This document shows, piece after piece, positions 57,426-64,000 of a stretch of 64,000 nt of DNA. The translations under genes were made by a program, and so were the position numbers. This stretch comes from Myotis daubentonii (taxonomy: Eukaryota > Chordata > Mammalia > Chiroptera > Vespertilionidae). The stretch spans positions 37,971,796-38,035,795 of the forward strand of contig NC_081842.1 of the NCBI RefSeq assembly GCF_963259705.1, written 5' to 3'. Position 1 is the first letter of the stretch, and each line of letters opens with the position of its first letter. The notes beneath the pieces are model-generated. The model saw only the letters and a list, made by a program, of their open reading frames with translations, was not told where the DNA came from and did not search any database.

Positions 57426-57440
57426 TGATATGTATTTTTC

Positions 57441-57669
57441 TTTTTTTTTTTTTTTTTAAATATATTTTATTGATTTTTCACAGAGAGGAAGGGAGAGAGA
57501 TAGAGAGTTAGAAACATCGATGAGAGAGAAACATCGATCAGCCGCCTCCTGCACATCCCCCACTAGGGATGTGCCCGCAACCCAGGTACATGCCCTTGAC
57601 CGGAATCGAACCTGGAACCCTTCAGTCTGCAGGCCGACGCTCTATCCACTGAGCCAAACCGGTCTCGGC
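57441..57669 (-). mobile_element. Ves SINE (young subtype)
   Basis: Perfect 15-bp target duplication tgatatgtatttttc at 57426-57440 and 57670-57684, a T17-type tail and a nearly undiverged tRNA-like head. Confidence 0.97.
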
Positions 57670-57684
57670 TGATATGTATTTTTC

Positions 57685-58289
57685 AAGATGATTTGTGATT
57701 TGTTGAAGGAGGGTTCTTTATCCTTTCACATTATCCTTTTCTTGGGCTGTTTCATTGAAGCCTGGGAGACCCTAACGCTAGGAAAACACAATCAAGGAGA
57801 GGAAGAGACAGAGATCTTTTAGGAACAGCAAAAAAGTGAAACTTGATTGACAATGGTCTTCAAATTTATGTTTACCCACCCTCCCCACTCCCATCCCACA
57901 CGCCTTTCTAGATAGTTGGGAACCCAATGGAACCAAGTAAGGATCATCCCATATCAGGAAATGAGAAAACATGAGAGACTGGGGGCTGGAAGGATAGAGT
58001 TTTAAAGGAAGAAAAGACATCCATAGTGGTGGGTTTTTTTTTTGTAATAAATGGAAAAGATATGTCTCACCCCCCGCCCCCCTCCTGAACAGATATGAAA
58101 AATAGAACTCAAAACTACTGAGGAGCCATGGAGGAGATGAGATGAAAGAGTAGAGGAACCATTCTGGCCTTCACCCATGTAGACCTGATATGGACTGCAG
58201 ATTGTAGAAGACAATTAAATAAATTAAATTGAAGTCAGCTCAGGGCAATAACAACCAGCCCCCCCAAAACAGCACCTACTGATAGTTAC
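57685..58289. other. Unassigned sequence
   Basis: About 600 bp with short C-rich runs (58071-58083, 58259-58264). No gene. Confidence 0.5.
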
Positions 58290-58440
58290 CAAGCATCCAA
58301 AGCAATTTGCCTGTATTAACACATTAATCCCCACACACTCTGAGGGAGGAGATATGATTGTTCTTACTTTATCTAGGAGTTAATGGAGGCACAAGGAGAT
58401 TAGGGACCTGCCTCAAGGTCATTAAATTAGAAAGTGGTCT
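58290..58440 (-). mobile_element. MIR SINE
   Basis: 'attaatccccacacactctg' to 'ctgcctcaaggtcattaaat' is antisense MIR. Confidence 0.7.
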
Positions 58441-59599
58441 TTATGTAAATGTCATGTTTTCTTCTTTGTACCAATTCACTGCAGTTTTTTTCCCCCCCTC
58501 ACTTGAGCTTTAGGATCCATGTCTAATAATGGGCTGGTTTTTCAAAGTGCCCCAGCCTCATTCACAACAGAATCTGGATATAATCAAACAGCGTAAAACT
58601 GCAGAAATTGTACCCTTCAGAGCCCTCTCTCTGAGTTGCCTCTACTCCACTTAAATCAGCTGTTGAAAACACTCTGGTAGAATTACTCAGAGCTAATGAG
58701 AAATTGCTGAGGTAATTGATCCTTCCTGTCAAGTGACCAGTAATAGTTCTAACGATGGGCCCATGATCCAACTCATATAAATGATTGTTTTAGTTTTGAT
58801 TAATGTTTCACCCTATTTTTCAAAATTTTCAGGAAATGTATTTTAGTTTTTATATTTCCAAGGAACTGTACTACTCAAGATCGACTGATGAAACCATATA
58901 AAATAGCGGCCATGAAGATAGTCATTATCTGCTACTGGAAAATGTGGGGCATGGATCCAGAACAAAGATTAAGCTCTTCTCTCCCTATTGAAGCATGCAT
59001 GCTCTTCTGCATTGGTTGAATGCCTCCCTGAGTCACTTTAAAATGAAAATGCTTAATCAGTGATATAGAAATATTTAGAACTTGCAAAAAGGAAACATTA
59101 CAAGAGGCATCAGCACTTAGCAAAATGTATTTCTTTAAGTTCTACAATTATAATTTTTATAATTACAATTTATTTGTAATGATTTTTAATATATTTAAAT
59201 TTATGGTCAACCGAGTATTATTAGAATTCTATATACTTACCCAGATATTATAGTATTTACTATGGATCTCAAATCAATATAATTCTACCAACAAACACAG
59301 CCTCTATTATGTGCAAAACAAATTATGCTTCGCATGCGGAAAATAGAGACACAAATACAGTACACCTTAAAGATGGCGTCAGGTAAACCCACAAGAATTA
59401 GAATTCAAAACAAATGATCTAATTCTTATAGAATTGGTTGAAGGAAAGATTTGAGGGGTTACAAAGAAGCATGGGTAAGAGAGACAGGATTTCTTTGAAG
59501 AGGTGCTATTGAGTAGGATCTTGAATAATGATCTGAATTTAAGTGTACAGTATTGGGCAAATATTAAGTGCTCAAGAAATATTAGATATATAAACAAGG
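58441..59599. other. Unassigned unique sequence
   Basis: About 1.15 kb without recognised repeats. 58500-58800 is the least AT-biased part and has several TAAT/ATTA homeodomain-type cores, a weak hint only. Confidence 0.45.
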
Positions 59600-60340
59600 T
59601 TACTATCTAGTGTTACAGCCGCTTTGGAGAACAGTTTAATCGTTTCTTACAAAATTAAATATATTCTTGCCATATAATATAGCAATTATGCTCCTTGGTT
59701 TTTACCTAACAAAGTTAATAAGTTATGTCCATGCAAAAAAACCTGCACATGGCTATTTATAGAAAATTTATTTGTAGTTGCCAAAACTTGGAAACAACCA
59801 AGATATCCTATGGTAGGTGAAGGGGTAAATAAACAATGATACATCCAGGAAAAGAAAAAAAAAGTCTTATTCAGCACTAAAAAAAAAAAAAAAAAAAAAA
59901 AAAGAGCTATCAAACATGAAAAAACATGGAGGAAATTGAAATGCATATTACAAAATGAAAGAAGAAAATCTGACAAAGCTACACATGATTCCAACTATAT
60001 GACACTGGGGAAAAGGCAAAACTATGGACACAGTAAAAAGATCAGTGGTTGCCAAAGGTGAGGGAAGAGATGAATACTAGTAGGTGGAGCACAGAGGATT
60101 TTTAAGGCAGTGAAGATATTTTGTATGATACTATAATGATGGACACATTAAATGTTAGTCCAAACCCACAGAATGTACAACACTAAAAGTGAACCTTAAT
60201 ACAGCACTCTCATGGGAAATATTGATAATGGGGGAGGCTGTAATTGTGTGGGGGCAAGGGCATATATGGGAAATCTTTGCATCTGCCTCTCAATTTTCTT
60301 CTTACCCTAAAACTGTCCTAAATTTTTTTTTCTGTTGTTG
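59600..60340 (+). mobile_element. L1M 3' end
   Basis: 'cttggaaacaaccaagatat', 'caaaactatggacacagtaa', 'ggtggagcacagaggatttt' and 'aacccacagaatgtacaaca' occur in the order of an L1M 3' terminus. An A24 run (59879-59902) has expanded within it. Confidence 0.85.
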
Positions 60341-60659
60341 CTCTTTTTGTTTTGTTTTAAATAAGTAAAAAGTAATGGGTAAGGGAAAAGAAGGGGTGGG
60401 GGAGGAAAAGGTTTAGAAGGGGAGAAATGAGAACAGTATTCCAGACTGAGAAAGATCGTTCTCTGCATTCCTTTTGTAAGAACATAGACTGTAAAGGGCT
60501 TAATTGAAATACAAGGTTTTGGCTGTCAGAAAGAGAGGAAGCAATCGGCTATGATTTGACATATAGAAGAAGTGTAGGTATTAGGAAGGATTTTCAAGCA
60601 TAATTTAGACGATGTGATTTTCTTTCTCTGTCTCAGGGGGTGGCTTTACCATCCATTCA

Positions 60660-61030
60660 GTGGGACAAGTCAGATTCCTTGGAATTGTGTTTGACATCTC
60701 TCTCCTAACCCTGCTGGGTTCTGTTGACATTATGTCCTAATGCTGCTAAACAGCTCACTTCTTCCCACCCCCACCCCCACCACTTCCAATGAAGTCTTTT
60801 TTCACACTGGCTTCTAAAAATTCCTTCTAAATGGTTTCTCCACATTCACCATGCTGTTTTCAATTCGGTTCTCTAAGTTGCAAAGTGATCTTTTAAAAGA
60901 GCCAACTCCTCGTTGCTGAAACTTTTAAGTGGTTTAGCTTTAACAAGATACAAATATCTTTCATGATTTGTTTCCTGCCTATATATCTGCTCTTATTTCA
61001 CACCATTCTCAGCTATCATGATAAATTTAC
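60660..61030 (+). mobile_element. L2 fragment (interior)
   Basis: 'caaagtgatcttttaaaaga' and 'ctgctaaacagctcacttct' resemble sense L2 near the end of its coding part. Confidence 0.5.
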
Positions 61031-61079
61031 TTTCATGGGGCTAATTACCTATACATTTGTATATTTTTGTGTGTAATTA

Positions 61080-61082
<3 letters not shown>

Positions 61083-61134
<52 letters not shown>
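61083..61134. repeat. (TC)n microsatellite
   Basis: A pure TC run of about 26 units. Confidence 0.95.
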
Positions 61135-61138
<4 letters not shown>

Positions 61139-61139
61139 G

Positions 61140-61375
61140 GGGATTTTATGTACTGTATGAATTTTGCCTCTCACTTTGCATTCCAATTCGTGATTATAAA
61201 AAGTTATTTAACCCTTATTCAGTTTAGTTTTCTCATGTTAAAAAAAGATATAATTAGAAAAATAAATAAGAATATCTCATTGAATGGTTGTACATATTAA
61301 ATGGACTAATATTCACAATAGTTTTTAGAACAGTGCCTGGCACATACCACATGCTCAATAGATGAGAACTGCTAG
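61140..61375 (+). mobile_element. MIR SINE
   Basis: 'aagttatttaacccttattc' and 'agaacagtgcctggcacata' are sense MIR landmarks. Confidence 0.75.
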
Positions 61376-61424
61376 TTAGAAAATAAAGATTCCATCACAG
61401 CATGTACCAGAATCTTTTAGGCTT

Positions 61425-61485
61425 ATCAGTGCTTTGCATGAAGCCTGATACAATTGTACAGTTCTTCAATAAATATTTGTTGAGT
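61425..61485 (+). mobile_element. L2 3' terminus
   Basis: 'ttcaataaatatttgttgag' is the sense L2 end. Confidence 0.6.
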
Positions 61486-61498
61486 AAAGAAATAAATC

Positions 61499-61723
61499 TT
61501 GCCCTAACCGGTTTGGCTCAGTGGATAGAGCGTCACCTGCAGACTAAAGGGTCCCAGGTTTGATTCCGGTCAAGGGCATGTACCTTGGTTGTGGGCACAT
61601 CCCTGGTAGGGACTGTGCAGGAGGCAGTTGATCAATGTTTCTCTCTCATCGATGTTTCTAACTCTCTATCCCTCTCCCTTCCTCTCTGTAAAAAATCTAT
61701 AAATATATTTTAAAAAAAAGAAA
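61499..61723 (+). mobile_element. Ves SINE at a Helitron boundary
   Basis: Perfect 13-bp target duplication aaagaaataaatc at 61486-61498 and 61724-61736. The second copy includes the first two bases (TC) of the adjoining Helitron. Confidence 0.96.
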
Positions 61724-61734
61724 AAAGAAATAAA

Positions 61735-62067
61735 TCCTATATATTAAAGAGGTAATATGCAAATTAACCTTCACACCCTCATAAGATGGCTGCCTACGAC
61801 CAGGCCAGCAGGGAGGTTAGTGAGGGATGACCAAAGGACTGAACTGCAGGCTGTGTGGGGCAACCAGGCCAGTGTGTGTGTGTGTGGGGGGAGGGGCAGG
61901 GGGGGAGCGAGGGGCAACCAGGGAGTCAGGCAGGCAGGTGAGCAATTAGGAGCCAGTGGTCCAGGATAGTGAGAGGGATGTCCTAGGGATCCCTGATTGG
62001 AGAAGATGCAGACTGGGCTGAGGGAACCCCCTCCACTGTGCACAAATTTCGTGCACCGAGCCTCTAG
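61735..62067 (+). mobile_element. Helitron (333 bp), both ends exact
   Basis: Begins A^TCCTATATATTAAAGAGG and ends with hairpin GTGCACAAATTTCGTGCAC (62038-62056) then CTAG at 62064-62067, followed by T. A (TG)n run at 61873-61884 lies inside. Confidence 0.93.
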
Positions 62068-63699
62068 TAATAATATAAGTACAAATGTAAACACGCGATT
62101 ACACAATGGAATATCATTTCATACTTATGAAATTAAAGGATGCCTAAGATGTTAACCAGGGGTTCAGCTGATTCTGTCTCTGGATCTTAAAAGATGATGA
62201 CCTAGATATAAATTCTTATCTTTATAGGCCAAGAAACACAAATTTGTCAGTATTCTGATTAAGCTTATTTGATGGCATTGGTTTTCTATTGCTAAACACA
62301 CAGAGTTAAATAATGCACAAGACAATATGTATTTTGATTACCACATCCTTTACTTTCTAGGAAAGACTATGAAAGCCAAATTATTATAGAAAATACATTT
62401 GTTAGGCCTGGAATCAGAGCAAAAGGAGTCGTTGGGTGATATTTGTGATTAATGACACTGGGCTATGAAACTGTGATCCAGCCATCCTTCCTTTTGGGAT
62501 ACAATGAGCAATAGATACACCACTTCCCCTGGGTTGTTGGGACCAAGTCTTCCTCTTGGTGACTGTATTTTTTTGCTGGACAATATACAGGCCACTTGAT
62601 GTGCTTATATTTTTCTTCTTTTTCAGATCATTGCCTAGATGGAAATTGCTATGGCTATATTGAAGTCCTAAGGAATACTTAATCTTTCTTTATTAGACAG
62701 GCATTTCCTAAATCTTCACAATCATAGTTTTACAGATTTATTTTAGGGTGTTTTGTTATAATTAATTAATCAATTAATTAATTTTGCCTTTTAGCCAAGA
62801 GTTAATCTCATTCTTTGTGTTGAGGTTTAACCATTCTTATCCTGGAGCCATCTACTGATGTCTAAAATATGGCACCATAATATTAAGTCACTGATATTTC
62901 AAAATTAACTTTTCATTTTAAATTTGGACTACTTTTTTATATAGGAAGGATAATTTAGGGTTTTTTTAATGTTTACTTATTATGATAAGCAAAAAGTAAC
63001 ATTCCAAAATTTAATTTAGGGAAGTTTATAGAATAACACAAAAGAAAGGCACACAGTGGAGGCTTGGTGGCAGCATTTTGGATACAACCAAACCGGAGAT
63101 TACTTGCACTGAAATCAAGAGACAAGCAAGGATGCTGCTTTCTTCAATTTATGGGCAGTCATAGAACTGGCTTGTATTTAAAATAAAATTAGCATTTAAT
63201 CTTGATGAATCAAATTATCTTTAAAACCTTTAATTTTCTTTATTATTGGGTTATAGAAAGAAATGTCATTTAATAGTATTTAATAAGTATTTATCTGAGC
63301 AATGGTTTCAAAACTACTGTTATTTGTTTTGACTGATCAGGGAGGAGAAGCTAGTTTGAATTTAATGAAAAGTCTAAAATAATTTTTATTCTTTTCAAAT
63401 GTAGCACTAAATAAAACAGGCTAACTCCAGGCTCTATTAATAAGCCATTGCAAAATATTTGTAGTTAGTGTATTGGTTACTTTAAAGTACAATTAATATC
63501 CAAACAAGATCTGTTAAAAATAAGGGAGCAAACAGGATTCCTACTATTGATTTTTTCAAACCAAATTTCCAAAATTGTACAAAATTACATTTTGTCTAAG
63601 AACCATTTCTAATTATCACAAGTTTTAGATTTATAAGGCACAATTTAGGGTTTTAATCTACATTACAAACTTTGTAGGTGGAAAGCTTAAGAAGTTATT
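62068..63699. other. Unassigned AT-rich sequence
   Basis: About 1.6 kb with no recognised repeat or coding frame; an ATTA-rich patch at 62757-62783. Confidence 0.5.
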
Positions 63700-64000
63700 T
63701 TTAAATTTTTTTACTTGTTTCTTTTTTTATTAAATCTATTGGGGTGACATTGGTTAATAAAATTATATTGCTTGTACAATTGTACAATACATCATTTGTA
63801 TATTGTATTATAAGTTCACCACCCTAAGTCGAGTCTACCTTCCCTTTTTTTCCCTCCCTTAACCCCTTTACCTTTGATAATCACCATACTGTTGTCTGTG
63901 TCTTTGAAGTGTTTTGTTTGTTTGTTTGTTTGTTTTTTTCTCTCTTCAACTTTTTTACGCAACACCCCCCCCATTTATTTTTTTTAAATAACAGCTCCTT
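63700..64000 (-). mobile_element. L1 3' UTR, running off the window
   Basis: 'aaatctattggggtgacatt' and 'gataatcaccatactgttgt' are the antisense L1 3' UTR common in Laurasiatheria. The element continues past 64000. Confidence 0.75.

Overview
This window is nuclear DNA from a vespertilionid (evening) bat. Three things support this. At least 15 Helitron segments of the HeliBat type are present, and among mammals Helitrons are known in quantity only from vespertilionid bats. There are 18 tRNA-derived Ves SINEs. There are also lineage-specific hAT elements, including a SPIN ('Space Invader') copy. I find no host protein-coding exon, no true tRNA or rRNA gene and no CRISPR. The long open frames lie in simple repeats, Helitron tandem repeats or old retroelements. 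The window reads as a gene desert or a very long intron.

Layout: 0-5.5 kb is a Helitron-rich block (five or six (+) segments, one (-) copy) with a SPIN-Helitron chimera, a 235-bp homopyrimidine tract and a hAT MITE with a perfect 8-bp target duplication. 5.5-11.7 kb is mostly unique, with two Ves SINEs, a second hAT MITE and a candidate regulatory stretch at 9.6-11.1 kb. 11.7-13.1 kb holds two abutting (-) Helitrons. 13.1-17 kb is old L1/MIR/hAT debris. 17.1-20.6 kb is an ancient ERVL provirus (MLT2-type LTRs, decayed gag and pol). 20.8-22.7 kb is another Helitron doublet, carrying a 47-bp minisatellite, next to a Ves SINE. 24-31 kb has Ves SINEs, two more Helitrons, an inverted MER5-like foldback and an ORF2-less 'half-L1'. 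31.7-36.5 kb holds ERV pol remains on the minus strand, an MLT1-like LTR, a Helitron, and an L1M split by a solo LTR. 37-43 kb is L1M debris split by a Ves SINE and a full Helitron. 43.3-45.3 kb is a 2-kb L2 copy with a Tigger element and a Ves SINE nested in it. 45-61 kb is dominated by old MIR/L2/L1M fragments with a few Ves SINEs. 61.5-62.1 kb is a Ves SINE inserted at the edge of a Helitron. The last 300 bp run into the 3' end of an L1.

No set of genes works together here. The layers are chronological: L2/MIR/L1M/ERVL/MER5 are old mammalian elements; hAT, SPIN, Helitron and Ves are bat-lineage arrivals. Many Ves copies keep near-perfect 13-18 bp target duplications, which fixes their boundaries. 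The most interesting pattern is a CTCF-like core motif that recurs 60-90 bp inside the 5' end of four separate Helitrons, always in the same orientation relative to the element. Family names come from recognition by eye without a library search; edges marked 'about' may be off by tens of bases.
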